Assembly: GCF_003014695.1 (NCBI RefSeq)
Contig: NZ_PYAS01000017.1
Span: forward strand, 1 to 64,000
DNA from: Dyadobacter jiangsuensis
GTDB lineage: Bacteria > Bacteroidota > Bacteroidia > Cytophagales > Spirosomataceae
DNA: 64,000 nt
Reading direction: 5' to 3'
Shown here: positions 18,155 to 27,527 of the stretch, one piece after another
Numbering within the stretch: position 1 is the stretch's first letter
Layout of the letters: the number at the start of each line of letters is the position of its first letter
Notes under the pieces: model-generated
Database searches by the model: none
What the model was told of the DNA's origin: nothing
Seen by the model: the letters and a program-made list of their open reading frames with translations, nothing else
Program-made: the position numbers and the translations under genes

Positions 18155-18867
18155 TGCGATGCCTCGCTGTGGATGATGAAAAGCTCGTGCTCGACCTCCT
18201 CGTCGACAATATCCGCCAGGTTCCCTACCTGACGCTCGCGAAAACCGCACGCAATGCAATGGAGGCCGTAGAAATATTGCAAAATGAGCCCATTGACCTG
18301 CTTTTCCTGGATATTCAAATGCCCCGCCTCAGTGGTTTACAGTTTTTAAAAACCCTCCCTGATCCGCCGCTCGTAATCCTGGTGACGGCTTATGATAAAT
18401 ATGCATTGGAAGGTTTCGAACTGAATGTCGTCGACTACCTGCTCAAACCCGTGAGCATGGAGCGTTTTCTGAAAGCCTGTAACCGTGCACACGAACTGTT
18501 TGAACTGAAACACAAAACACCTGCTACAATAGCGCCCGCTAACCTGCCTGATTTCTTTGTGAATGTCGAATACTCACTGGTAAAAATAGTGGCCGCCGAT
18601 GTGGCGTGGGTAGAAGGGTTAAAGGATTATATCAAAATATGGCTTTCTTCCGCCGCCAAGCCGGTCATTACCCGCATGACATTCAAAGCATTGGAAGAAA
18701 AGCTTCCCGAACCTGCATTTGTCCGTACCCACAAGTCCTACCTCGTCGCCGCTCAGAAAATCACTGCTGTCAAGCGCGATTTCGTGCTGATCGGCACCAC
18801 CGAAATTCCCGTCAGCGAACATTACAAAGACAATCTTCGCAAAATACTGAACATCGCGCCCGATTGA
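18151..18867 (+). CDS. LytTR-family response regulator
   Basis: This 238-residue regulator has a receiver domain (acidic pocket D8/D9, phospho-acceptor Asp54 in LLFLDIQMPRLSG, and the switch region VTAYDKYALEGFELNVVDYL ending in LKPV) and a C-terminal LytTR DNA-binding domain (DVAWVEGLKDYIKI to THKSYLVAAQKI). It is translationally coupled to the upstream kinase. LytTR proteins bind paired direct repeats; I could not identify such a site with confidence, but the TonB receptor gene begins 106 bases downstream and is the nearest candidate target. Confidence 0.95.
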   Translation: MMRCLAVDDEKLVLDLLVDNIRQVPYLTLAKTARNAMEAVEILQNEPIDLLFLDIQMPRLSGLQFLKTLPDPPLVILVTAYDKYALEGFELNVVDYLLKPVSMERFLKACNRAHELFELKHKTPATIAPANLPDFFVNVEYSLVKIVAADVAWVEGLKDYIKIWLSSAAKPVITRMTFKALEEKLPEPAFVRTHKSYLVAAQKITAVKRDFVLIGTTEIPVSEHYKDNLRKILNIAPD

Positions 18868-18921
18868 TGGTCGCAGGATTTGCCGGTTTCGTCGCGGGCA
18901 TTAGCCGTATGGTCTACTCTC

Positions 18922-18953
18922 TCTGAAATGCATTTGTGCGCATCATAGCTTTG
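18922..18953 (+). promoter_or_regulatory. probable promoter of the TonB receptor gene
   Basis: A perfect -7 box TAGCTTTG lies at 18946-18953, 21 bases before the ATG, with a weak -33 (TCTG, 18922-18925) 20 bases upstream. The poor -33 would fit an activator-dependent promoter, possibly driven by the neighbouring LytTR protein. Confidence 0.5.
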
Positions 18954-18973
18954 GTCAAAAAACAAACAAAGCC

Positions 18974-21214
18974 ATGATTTCCAATGCATTCAAAACCAAA
19001 CTCATCCTGATAGCGGGCAGCCTGCTGTTCGCGCTGGCCGCCGGGGCGCAGACCCGCATCAATGGCGAGGTAACGGGCCCGCTGGGAGAAGCCGTGCCCG
19101 GAGCACAGGTTCGCATAAAGGGTTCCCCGTCAGGTACGATGGCCGATTCGCTCGGCAAGTTCGATTTCGTGACTACGCGACGAGGCAGTCAGACGCTCGT
19201 TGTTTCGTCACTCGGTTTCAAAACACATCAGCAAACCCTTACCGTTGCGGATAGCACCCTTACGCTCTCCATTACCCTCGACGATGCCGCCAACACCCTC
19301 GAAGCTGTTACGGTGAGCGCAGGCAGCTTCGAAGCGAGCGACAAGGCCAAAGGCGCTTCGCTCACGCCCATCGACGCTTACACCGTGGCCGGCAATGGCG
19401 GTGACATTTCCAATGCATTGCGGTCGCTCCCGGGAGCGCAGCAGGTAGGCGAACGCGAAGGGCTGTTTGTACGCGGCGGTACGAGTGACGAAACCCGCAT
19501 GTTCGTCGACGGTACCCTCATGAAAAACCCTAACTATGCCTCCGTACCGGGTATTATGCAGCCCGCCCGCATTAACCTGTTCCTTTTCAAGGGCGTATTG
19601 TTCAACACCGGTGGCTACTCGGCTTTGTACGGACAGGCTATGAGCAGCGCATTGATCCTGGAAAGTATCGATCTGCCTGAAAAAAGCTCCGCGAATTTCA
19701 GCGTCTTTCCATCCAATCTCGGAGCGGGTTTCCAGCATTTGTCGAAATCGGCACGAAGCAGCTACGGCGGCGGAATCGCTTACAGTAACCAAAGGTTGTA
19801 CAACCAGGTAGTACCGCAGCACCCCGACTACTACCATGGTCCGGAGTATACCAGTGCCAATGTGAACATCCGGTTCAAAACCGGGAAAACAGGCATGCTG
19901 AAAGGTTACGTGGCCTTTGCGCAAAGCAACATCGGCGTGCGCAACGCGGACACTGACAGCGCGTCGCTCCGCTCCGATTTCAGACTGAAAAACCCAAACA
20001 CCTACGGAACCATCAGCTACCGGACCGACCTCGGCACCAACTGGCGCCTCGTCGCGGGCATGGCCTACGCTTTCGATAAGAATCGCATCCATAACCGGGT
20101 GCTTAGCGGAGGTGACGAGCCCATAGTCCTGCCTCATGCCCCATTTTCCACCAAGAATAGCGACATCACCCTCCGCTCGCATTTCGCACAGGGCCGTGCC
20201 GTACTCACACGCAGCTTCGAGCGCAACCAGGCATTCCGGTTCGGTGGCGAGACATTCTATTTCCACGACGTGCAGCATTACAACGGCAACGCGGCGACGC
20301 TCCGCGACCAGCTGTCGGCTGTTTTTATGGAAGGCGATATTCATTTAGGCGAGCACGTAGCCTTCCGGCCGGGGCTCCGGGCCGAGTATTCGAGCTTGCT
20401 TCGCAAAGCGGTGGTAGCGCCTCGTGCGAGCCTGGGGTATCGGCTGGCAACGGGCAGTCAGCTGAACCTGGCGTATGGTGTTTTCTACCAAAAACCGGAG
20501 AACCGGTATCTTTTCGAAAACCGGCACATCGGATTCTCCCGCTCGGAGCATTATGTGTTGAATTACTCCAAAAAGGCTAACAACCGGTTTTTCCGGACGG
20601 AGGTTTACTACAAAAAGTACAAGAACCTGGTGCGGACATTTCCCGACATCACCCTGAGCGGCGATGGCTATGCGAAAGGGTTGGAGCTCTTCTGGCGGGA
20701 TAAAAAGACCGTCCGCAACCTGGATTACTGGGTGACCTACACCTACCTCGACACCAAGCGCAACTACCTGGATTACCCCGAAAGCATCCGGCCGTCGTTC
20801 ACGAGCCCGCATACCTTCACCATCGCGGTCAAACGCTTTTTCCAGGGCATTGCTACGAATGTCAATGTCTCGTACTCCTACGCCGCCGGGCGACCGTACT
20901 ACGACATTCGCGCAAGCGGCGACGCCGGTACCCGCATCTACGACTCAGGCACCGCCCGCCCCTACAATGTGCTGAACCTGCACGTGTCGAAAATGATGAC
21001 CTTTTTCAAAAAATCGAAATTCAAGGACTATTCCGGCTTCGCATTCGGCGCTAACAACATCCTCGGCACCAAACAGGTATTCGGCTACAACTACGCTTAC
21101 AACGGCAATTTCAAAACCCCCATTACCCTACCTGCCAAACGCTTCTATTTCATCGGCGTGTTCATGAGCCTGGGCATCGACCGCACCGAAGACCTCCTCG
21201 ACCAAAATCAGTAA
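18974..21214 (+). CDS. TonB-dependent receptor with CarboxypepD_reg-like N-terminal domain
   Basis: This outer-membrane receptor of 746 residues has a signal peptide (about 1-24, ending AAGAQ), a carboxypeptidase-regulatory-like domain (TRINGEVTGPLGEAVPGAQV), a plug starting near TLEAVTVSAGSFEASDKAKG, and a 22-strand-type barrel (REGLFVRGGTSDETRMFVDG onward). It is shorter than SusC and has no SusD beside it, so it is more like an iron/cofactor or small-peptide receptor; the substrate is unknown. It follows a LytS/LytTR pair and precedes two small exported or membrane proteins, which may form one functional unit. Confidence 0.92.
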   Translation: MISNAFKTKLILIAGSLLFALAAGAQTRINGEVTGPLGEAVPGAQVRIKGSPSGTMADSLGKFDFVTTRRGSQTLVVSSLGFKTHQQTLTVADSTLTLSITLDDAANTLEAVTVSAGSFEASDKAKGASLTPIDAYTVAGNGGDISNALRSLPGAQQVGEREGLFVRGGTSDETRMFVDGTLMKNPNYASVPGIMQPARINLFLFKGVLFNTGGYSALYGQAMSSALILESIDLPEKSSANFSVFPSNLGAGFQHLSKSARSSYGGGIAYSNQRLYNQVVPQHPDYYHGPEYTSANVNIRFKTGKTGMLKGYVAFAQSNIGVRNADTDSASLRSDFRLKNPNTYGTISYRTDLGTNWRLVAGMAYAFDKNRIHNRVLSGGDEPIVLPHAPFSTKNSDITLRSHFAQGRAVLTRSFERNQAFRFGGETFYFHDVQHYNGNAATLRDQLSAVFMEGDIHLGEHVAFRPGLRAEYSSLLRKAVVAPRASLGYRLATGSQLNLAYGVFYQKPENRYLFENRHIGFSRSEHYVLNYSKKANNRFFRTEVYYKKYKNLVRTFPDITLSGDGYAKGLELFWRDKKTVRNLDYWVTYTYLDTKRNYLDYPESIRPSFTSPHTFTIAVKRFFQGIATNVNVSYSYAAGRPYYDIRASGDAGTRIYDSGTARPYNVLNLHVSKMMTFFKKSKFKDYSGFAFGANNILGTKQVFGYNYAYNGNFKTPITLPAKRFYFIGVFMSLGIDRTEDLLDQNQ

Positions 21215-21243
21215 CATAATAAAGTTCTCCCTCCCCAAAACCG

Positions 21244-21299
21244 CATTCACTCATTCACTCATTCAATCATTCACTCATTCACTCATTCAATCATTCAAA
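21244..21299 (+). repeat. 8-bp tandem repeat (CATTCACT/CATTCAAT) in a 5' leader
   Basis: Seven consecutive 8-base units run from 21244 to 21299: the order is act, act, aat, act, act, aat, aaa in the last three bases, so a 24-base block is itself duplicated. It ends 3 bases before the ATG of the next gene and contains no G. Slippage would change leader length or spacing from any upstream promoter. Confidence 0.95.
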
Positions 21300-21302
21300 A
21301 CT

Positions 21303-21941
21303 ATGAAAACGCTCATCACCACCATCCTGCTCATTTGCTCCGTCGCATTCACATTTGCGCAAAACGGAGACTATTCCGCCCAGTTAGAAGCTTCCGTCAA
21401 GAAGCTCGATCAGGCCAGGTCCGTTGCCGATTTTCAGGCGCTTGAAAAAACATTCGTCCAAGTGGGCAACGCGCAGAAAACCGAATGGCTTCCGTATTAC
21501 TATGCCGCTTTTTGTAATGCCAAAGCCGGCTTTCTCCTGCAAGACGACGGCGAGAAGATCGAACCTTACAGTGTGCGCGGTGAAGCGCAGATCAAGAAAA
21601 GCGAATCGCTGGCCAAAGGCGATAGCAAGGTGTTGGCTGAAATTTACGTCGTGCAGGCGATGATTTACCGCACCAAGGTTTTCATCAGCCCAATGACCAT
21701 GGGCAGGCAGTTCGGGCCACTTTCCGACCAATTTTTAAAGAAAGCACAAAAACTGGATGCCGTTAATCCGCGCGCCATTTACCTCGAAGCCTGGACTAAA
21801 TACTACACCCCCAAACTCTGGGGCGGCGACAAGGACCTGGCCAAAGAGCTCGCCGGGAAGGCCATTCAGAAACTTCCTGCGACTGCATTCAGCGTCATGC
21901 CGCATTGGGGTAAGACCGAAAGCGAGGCGCTGCTTAAATAG
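21303..21941 (+). CDS. exported TPR-like protein of unknown function
   Basis: This 212-residue protein has a clear signal peptide (about 1-20, ending FTFAQ). The mature part is helical and repeat-like (YYYAAFCNAKAGFLLQDDGE, LAEIYVVQAMIYRTKVFISP, LKKAQKLDAVNPRAIYLEAW), suggesting tetratricopeptide-type helices and a periplasmic protein-binding role. I recognise it as a family common in Cytophagales next to TonB receptors but cannot name it. The start codon directly follows the 8-bp tandem repeat and lacks a Shine-Dalgarno sequence, as is usual in this phylum. Confidence 0.8.
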   Translation: MKTLITTILLICSVAFTFAQNGDYSAQLEASVKKLDQARSVADFQALEKTFVQVGNAQKTEWLPYYYAAFCNAKAGFLLQDDGEKIEPYSVRGEAQIKKSESLAKGDSKVLAEIYVVQAMIYRTKVFISPMTMGRQFGPLSDQFLKKAQKLDAVNPRAIYLEAWTKYYTPKLWGGDKDLAKELAGKAIQKLPATAFSVMPHWGKTESEALLK

Positions 21942-21983
21942 CGATTACACTTCATCATTGTTTCACTTAAACTTTTAGAAACC

Positions 21984-22244
21984 ATGTTTTTCGGATTATT
22001 GATTTTTGCTCGCGTCCTGTTCGTGTCCTGTATGGTTTTCATCATCGGCTACATCTACGGACCGTTCTCCCAACGCCGCGGCCTTACCATTGCCGCACGG
22101 GTAGCTGCCATTGCGATCATTTTCGCGTTCATCATGATGAACATCTTTGCATTCCGGGCTGCATCGCACGGCGGGCCGTGGCAACATGGCCGTTGGAATC
22201 ATTGTGATGACGGGCATCATCACAAAATTGAAGCCAAGCCCTAA
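21984..22244 (+). CDS. small membrane protein with His/Trp-rich tail
   Basis: This 86-residue protein has two hydrophobic helices (about 3-25 and 36-56) and a C-terminal cytoplasmic or periplasmic tail rich in His, Trp and Cys (PWQHGRWNHCDDGHHHK), which looks able to bind a transition metal. No family is recognised. It lies 42 bases behind the TPR-like gene and ends at a terminator, so it is probably the last gene of the TonB-receptor unit. Confidence 0.65.
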   Translation: MFFGLLIFARVLFVSCMVFIIGYIYGPFSQRRGLTIAARVAAIAIIFAFIMMNIFAFRAASHGGPWQHGRWNHCDDGHHHKIEAKP

Positions 22245-22262
22245 AAAGCAGCAAAGTAGTAC

Positions 22263-22294
22263 AACGCCTCGCAGCCATTGTGAGGCGTTTTTTT
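22263..22294 (+). terminator. rho-independent terminator
   Basis: Stem AACGCCTCGCA pairing with TGTGAGGCGTT (one G-U) with a 5-base loop, followed by a run of seven or more Ts. It separates the TonB-receptor unit from PUL 2. Confidence 0.88.
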
Positions 22295-22366
22295 ATTGCC
22301 CAACCCCAAAATCACCCAATATTTTACCGGGATAATGTAAAAATCAAGCGAATTAAGCGCCCCATT

Positions 22367-22409
22367 AATGGTTTGTTAACCATTTCTTAATTAGCCCCCG
22401 ATTACTTTG
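22367..22409 (+). promoter_or_regulatory. putative regulatory region of PUL 2
   Basis: A perfect 7-bp inverted repeat (AATGGTT at 22367-22373, AACCATT at 22378-22384) overlaps a TTTG, and a near-consensus -7 box TTACTTTG lies at 22402-22409. The spacing (26) is longer than usual. It may be the susC promoter with an operator, but the case is modest. Confidence 0.3.
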
Positions 22410-22470
22410 ACCCCACGGTTCGGCCGACCGATTTCATGCATTTAAACGAACAGGAACTTAACCCTACGGT

Positions 22471-25400
22471 ATGAACAAACAACTTCTATCAAAACCCTTG
22501 TGCGGGTGCCGCATCCGGACGTTACTCCGGCATGTATGTGCCGCACTATGCGTAATGCTGCTCGTGCAAACGGGCGTAAGGGCGCAATCCGCCGCAGACG
22601 AAACCCTTATCAGCGGCGAAGTGAAAGACGAGAAAAGCAGCGCCATTCCCGGCGCGAGCATTGTGCTGCAAGGCACCACGAAAGGTACTACCACCGATGC
22701 CAATGGAAAATTTTCGCTCTCCGTTCCCAAATCGGGGTCGGTGATCATCGTGAGTTTTTTGGGGTACAAAAGGCAGGAAATCGCGGTCGGCAGCCGCACG
22801 AGCTTTGATGTGCAGCTCGAACTCAGTACGGATGAATTACAGGAAGTAGTGGTGGTGGGTTACGGCACGCAACGCAAGCAGACCCTCACCGGCGCAATTT
22901 CAAACATCGTTTCGGAGCAGATCAAAACCACCACCCACACCAGTTTGGCGCAAAGCCTGCAAGGTAAGGTAGCCGGCGTGCAGATCCGCCAGAACTCCGG
23001 CGAGCCGGGTTCATTCAGCACGAATATCAATATACGCGGCTTTGGCGAGCCGTTGTATGTGGTCGACGGCGTGGCGCGTGACGGCGGATATGAATTCCAG
23101 AAGATCAACCCGGACGATATCGAGAGCATTTCGGTGCTTAAAGACGCTTCTGCGGCCATTTTCGGTATCCGTGCTGGAAATGGGGTGGTTATCGTGACCA
23201 CCAAAAAAGGCAAGCAGGGCAAGCCGCAGTTCAGTTACAATATGGTGTACGGCCGCCAAAGCCCTACCGACGTGCCCAAAATGACGAGCGCATTGCAATG
23301 GGCCGAAATGCGGAACGACGCGGCGAAGAACCTGGGTGAAAACCCGGTGTTTTCTCCCGAAGAAATCGAGAAGTTCCGCAGCGGCGCACCGGGTTACCAG
23401 GGCACCGACTGGTATAAGGAAACCCTGAACAAATCGGCGAGCCAGCAGCAGCATTTCATTTCGGCATCCGGCGGCGAGGGTGTGGTGAGCTACTTTACCA
23501 GTTTTGGTTATCAGAAAGAGAACGGTTTGCTCAAAAGCGGTGATATGGGTTATCAGAAATACACTTTCCGCTCCAATATCGGAATTGATTTAACCAAAAA
23601 CCTGAAAGCGGACCTGATCCTCTCGGGGCTATTCGATAAGCGGGACCAGCCGGGCGATAACTTCTTTAACATTTACAAAGGTACCCGCATTGCGTTGCCC
23701 ACAGAGCGCCCGTATGCCAACGACAATCCCAAGTATCCCGCGCTGCTGAGCGGTGGTTATAACCCCGTTGCATTGGCGGATAAGGGATTGACCGGGTACT
23801 CGCAGGAAGTGAACAAGTTCTTCCAGTCGACATTTGCCTTGACCTACACCGTTCCGTTCGTTCCGGGACTCCGTATTAAGGGCTTGGTGGCTTACGACAG
23901 CAATAACTACCGCGCGAAATCGGTTTCGAAGGCTTACAACCTGTACACCTACGACGCTGCCACCGACAAATACACTGCTCACGCGCAGCGTAACCCTTCC
24001 CGGATCGGCAACAATTTCACCGACAATAACCGCATTACATTCCAGGGGCAGCTGTTTTACAACACCGTGATCGCGAAAAACCATAACCTGGGCGCGACAT
24101 TGGTGTACGAGCAGCAGCAATCGCACAACCGCTGGGCGGGGCTGGGCCGTGAGTATGCATTCTTTACCAACGACCAGATCGACCAGGCGGGGCTGAACAA
24201 CCAGACTACCAGCGGTTCGGAGTCGGAATATGCGAGTCAATCGTACGTGGGTCGTTTGAATTATGATTTCAAAGAGAAGTACCTGCTCGAAGTGGCTGCG
24301 CGCTACGATGGTTCCTACCGCTACCATCCCGACCGCCGCTGGGGCTTGTTCCCCGTGGTATCGGCCGGATGGCGCATTTCGGAGGAGAGCTTTATCAAAA
24401 GCATTCCATTCATTTCAAACCTGAAACTGAGAGGTTCGTATGGCCTGGTGGGTGCCGATGCGGGTGCACCGTTCCAGTACGTGCCCGGTTTCTCGCTCAC
24501 TGGCGGTGGCGGGTATGAGTTCACCAACGGCAACTACACGACCGGTGCGGCCTCACCCGCGATCGTGAACGAGAAGCTGACCTGGTTCAAGTCCAATATC
24601 CAGGATGTGGGTATCGACGTAGGACTTTGGGATAACAAAATCGATCTCACCTTCGACATTTACCAGCGCGACCGCAAGGGCTTGCTCGCACGCCGGAACG
24701 TTTCGCTCCCCAATACATTTGGCGGTACATTGCCCGAAGAAAACCTGAACAGCGACCGCGTGCGGGGAATCGAATTCTCGGCGGCTTACAATGGGCAGAT
24801 CCGCGATTTCAAATACGGCATTTCGGGTAACTTCAACTTCGCACGCACGCAGAACCGCTACGTGGAGCGCGGCGAGTTCCTGAGCAGCATGGACAAATGG
24901 CGCGGCGGCGCTACCAACCGGTGGAACGACGTCGTATGGGCCTACCAGCTCGAAGGCCAGTTCCAGAGTAAGGACGAGGTCATTTACGCACCTATCCAGA
25001 ACGGCGACCTGGGCAATACCCGCGAGCTGCCGGGCGATTTCAAATACAAGGATGTGGATGGTAACGGGGTGATCGACGGCAACGACGCTATTCCGTTGTT
25101 CTTCGGCGGCGATCCCAAGATGTATTATGGTGTGACTTTGAATGCGTCGTGGAAAGGTTTCGATTTCACGGCATTGTTCCAGGGCTCAGGCAAATACAGC
25201 GTGCGTTTCCGCGAGGTATATGCCGAAGTGTTCGCATTCCGCGGCAACACGCCTGAATATTTTTATGACAGATGGCACCAGTCGCCCGACGGCCAATGGA
25301 TCCCCGGCGAATGGCCTGCTTCGCGCTTCAACTATAACGTGGGCGCTATGTACGCCGAAAGCGGCGCGTGGCGGAAAGACGCTTCCTACCTGCGCTTCAA

Positions 25401-25614
25401 AAGTGCGCAGCTGGGCTACACTTTCAACCTGCCGTGGCTGAAAAAGATCGGCATCAACGATGTGCGCGTGTATGGTAATGCGCACAACATCTTCACCTGG
25501 GCCGATTCGTTCGTGAAGCCTTTCGATCCTGAAAAAGTGGAAGGGTTGTTCGGGGCCGGGCTCACCTACCCGGTGACGAGAAGCTACAACTTCGGGATCA
25601 ATGTCAAATTTTAA
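22471..25614 (+). CDS. SusC/RagA TonB-linked outer-membrane transporter (PUL 2)
   Basis: This 1047-residue SusC-type importer has a signal peptide (about 1-38, ending GVRAQ), a carboxypeptidase-regulatory-like domain (LISGEVKDEKSSAIPGASIV), a plug (ELQEVVVVGYGTQRKQTLTG) and a beta-barrel with the conserved FRSNIGIDLTKNL and GDFKYKDVDGNGVIDGNDAI segments. Unlike the PUL 1 transporter it has no STN domain, and no sigma/FecR pair is encoded nearby, so it must be controlled differently. SusD, a DUF3823 lipoprotein and a GH71/99-like hydrolase follow on the same strand. Confidence 0.96.
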   Translation: MNKQLLSKPLCGCRIRTLLRHVCAALCVMLLVQTGVRAQSAADETLISGEVKDEKSSAIPGASIVLQGTTKGTTTDANGKFSLSVPKSGSVIIVSFLGYKRQEIAVGSRTSFDVQLELSTDELQEVVVVGYGTQRKQTLTGAISNIVSEQIKTTTHTSLAQSLQGKVAGVQIRQNSGEPGSFSTNINIRGFGEPLYVVDGVARDGGYEFQKINPDDIESISVLKDASAAIFGIRAGNGVVIVTTKKGKQGKPQFSYNMVYGRQSPTDVPKMTSALQWAEMRNDAAKNLGENPVFSPEEIEKFRSGAPGYQGTDWYKETLNKSASQQQHFISASGGEGVVSYFTSFGYQKENGLLKSGDMGYQKYTFRSNIGIDLTKNLKADLILSGLFDKRDQPGDNFFNIYKGTRIALPTERPYANDNPKYPALLSGGYNPVALADKGLTGYSQEVNKFFQSTFALTYTVPFVPGLRIKGLVAYDSNNYRAKSVSKAYNLYTYDAATDKYTAHAQRNPSRIGNNFTDNNRITFQGQLFYNTVIAKNHNLGATLVYEQQQSHNRWAGLGREYAFFTNDQIDQAGLNNQTTSGSESEYASQSYVGRLNYDFKEKYLLEVAARYDGSYRYHPDRRWGLFPVVSAGWRISEESFIKSIPFISNLKLRGSYGLVGADAGAPFQYVPGFSLTGGGGYEFTNGNYTTGAASPAIVNEKLTWFKSNIQDVGIDVGLWDNKIDLTFDIYQRDRKGLLARRNVSLPNTFGGTLPEENLNSDRVRGIEFSAAYNGQIRDFKYGISGNFNFARTQNRYVERGEFLSSMDKWRGGATNRWNDVVWAYQLEGQFQSKDEVIYAPIQNGDLGNTRELPGDFKYKDVDGNGVIDGNDAIPLFFGGDPKMYYGVTLNASWKGFDFTALFQGSGKYSVRFREVYAEVFAFRGNTPEYFYDRWHQSPDGQWIPGEWPASRFNYNVGAMYAESGAWRKDASYLRFKSAQLGYTFNLPWLKKIGINDVRVYGNAHNIFTWADSFVKPFDPEKVEGLFGAGLTYPVTRSYNFGINVKF

Positions 25615-25626
25615 TATTAATTGATA

Positions 25627-27522
25627 ATGAACTATTTAAAAAAGACCCTAACGCTGTTGTTGGTACTCGTGGCGATGAGCTGCGGCGACGTGCTCGACAA
25701 GCAGCCGCTCGATAAGTTGCAGGGCGAGAACCTGTTCTCGAATCCCGAAGGCGTGAAACTGTACATGGCGAACCTGTATTACCAGCTGCCGATCGAGGAT
25801 TTTACATTCTTCCGGCAGGGTTTCAACTGGAATACCGGCGATCCCAACAATGGCGGATTCGCTCCGGCAATGTCTACCGACGAGGCTGTGCATACCGAAT
25901 TCGGTGATTTTATCGGAGACGGCGATTTCCAATGGTGGGACCAGGGCTACAGGCTGATTCGGGACGTGAATATCCTCATCGACATTATCCCTACCCTGGA
26001 CGTTACCGACGACGAACGCAAAGCGCTGATCGGCGAAAGTGCATTCATCCGCGCATATGCTTATTTCGCATTGGCCAAACGCTACGGCGGCGTGCCGCTG
26101 ATCACCTCGGTGCAGAAGTACGAAGGCGATGTGGAAGCCCTGAAAGTGCCCCGCAGCACCGAGAAGGAAACCTGGGATTTTGTATTGAAGGAATGCGATA
26201 CAGCCGTTGGTAACCTGGGTGATTCATGGCCGGGTGGCGAGCGCCGCGCCACCAAATGGGTAGCATATGCACTCAAATCCCGTGCGGCATTGCACGCAGC
26301 CTCACTGGCCAAGTACGCTGATCGCGCCCCGATCTCGGGAACGGCAGTGGATCAGAAGCTCGTCGGGCTGGAAAAAGCAGCCGCGGCAGAGTTTTACAAA
26401 GCGGCCATCGACGCGTCGGAGGCGATTATCAATTCGGGCAAATTCAATTTGTACAAACCCGCACCTGCTACACCCGAAGAGGCTGCCAACAACTACCGGC
26501 TGCTTTTCGAAGACCCGAACAATGCACCGGAAGAAGTAATTTTCATCAAGGGGTATGCGAGGCCGGGCTCCGGCACGGGCCACAACTACGGCATCTGGTA
26601 CCAGCCCAACCAAACTGCCAACGGCTGGCCGCACCCGGGCCGTATGAACCCGACGCTGGAACTGATGGACGTATACGAAAGCTACGACAAACCCGGCGAA
26701 AGCGCACCGCTTGCTACATCCGCAGTCGCCAACGACCTGACCGATTATACCGGCTTCAATGCAGCTAAGCAATACAAAAGATTTGATACCGAGAACGATA
26801 TCTTCAAAGGGAAGGACGCGCGCATGTGGGCAACGATGATACTGCCCGGCACCAGTTGGAAAGGCCAGAAGATCGTGATCCAGGCCGGTTTCATCAAACC
26901 CGACGGTTCGGCGCAGATCATGGGCGGCGATCCGTTCACCCACGGCGGCACGACTTACTACACGTATGGTGCGTCCGACCGGACAAAATACTCGGGCTTC
27001 GACACCTGGGGCGGTAATAACACCCGCACCGGTGTGAGTTTCAAGAAGTTTTTGAATGAAGGGTTGAACATCGCGCCGGGCTGGAACCAATGCGTGACCG
27101 ACTTCGCCGATTTCCGGTACGCCGAAATCCTGCTGAACTATGCCGAAGCAATCGCCGAAAGCGGTACAGGCGACAAAGTGAAGGGGGCAAAAGCACTTAA
27201 CGACATTCGCCGCAGGGCCGGACATAAGACCGAGATCCAGCTGACGATCAACAATGTGATCCGTGAAAGAAGGGTCGAGCTCGCATTTGAGCACAAGCGT
27301 TTCTGGGACCTGATCCGCCGTCGCGAATACCACACGGTGTTCAACAACACGATGCGCCATGCATTGCTCCCGATCCTCGACCTGCGCGTGACACCTGCGA
27401 AGTACATTTTCGTGCGCATCAATGTGCCGCGCAGCAACCCGTCCACATTCGATTACCGCCAGTACTACCGCTCGATCCCGGGCATCGGGGCGAATGGCCT
27501 GGTTCAAAACCCGCAATATTAA
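25627..27522 (+). CDS. SusD/RagB-family nutrient-binding lipoprotein (PUL 2)
   Basis: This protein of about 631 residues is encoded 12 bases after susC. It starts MNYLKKTLTL (ATG at 25627; an in-frame TTG two codons earlier is less likely), has a lipobox VAMSC, the SusD N-terminal signature GVKLYMANLYYQLP, the TPR block ESAFIRAYAYFALAKRYGGV, and the C-terminal block RERRVELAFEHKRFWDLIRR. Slightly longer than average for the family. It should bind the glycan at the cell surface before import by the SusC partner. Confidence 0.95.
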   Translation: MNYLKKTLTLLLVLVAMSCGDVLDKQPLDKLQGENLFSNPEGVKLYMANLYYQLPIEDFTFFRQGFNWNTGDPNNGGFAPAMSTDEAVHTEFGDFIGDGDFQWWDQGYRLIRDVNILIDIIPTLDVTDDERKALIGESAFIRAYAYFALAKRYGGVPLITSVQKYEGDVEALKVPRSTEKETWDFVLKECDTAVGNLGDSWPGGERRATKWVAYALKSRAALHAASLAKYADRAPISGTAVDQKLVGLEKAAAAEFYKAAIDASEAIINSGKFNLYKPAPATPEEAANNYRLLFEDPNNAPEEVIFIKGYARPGSGTGHNYGIWYQPNQTANGWPHPGRMNPTLELMDVYESYDKPGESAPLATSAVANDLTDYTGFNAAKQYKRFDTENDIFKGKDARMWATMILPGTSWKGQKIVIQAGFIKPDGSAQIMGGDPFTHGGTTYYTYGASDRTKYSGFDTWGGNNTRTGVSFKKFLNEGLNIAPGWNQCVTDFADFRYAEILLNYAEAIAESGTGDKVKGAKALNDIRRRAGHKTEIQLTINNVIRERRVELAFEHKRFWDLIRRREYHTVFNNTMRHALLPILDLRVTPAKYIFVRINVPRSNPSTFDYRQYYRSIPGIGANGLVQNPQY

Positions 27523-27527
27523 AAATC

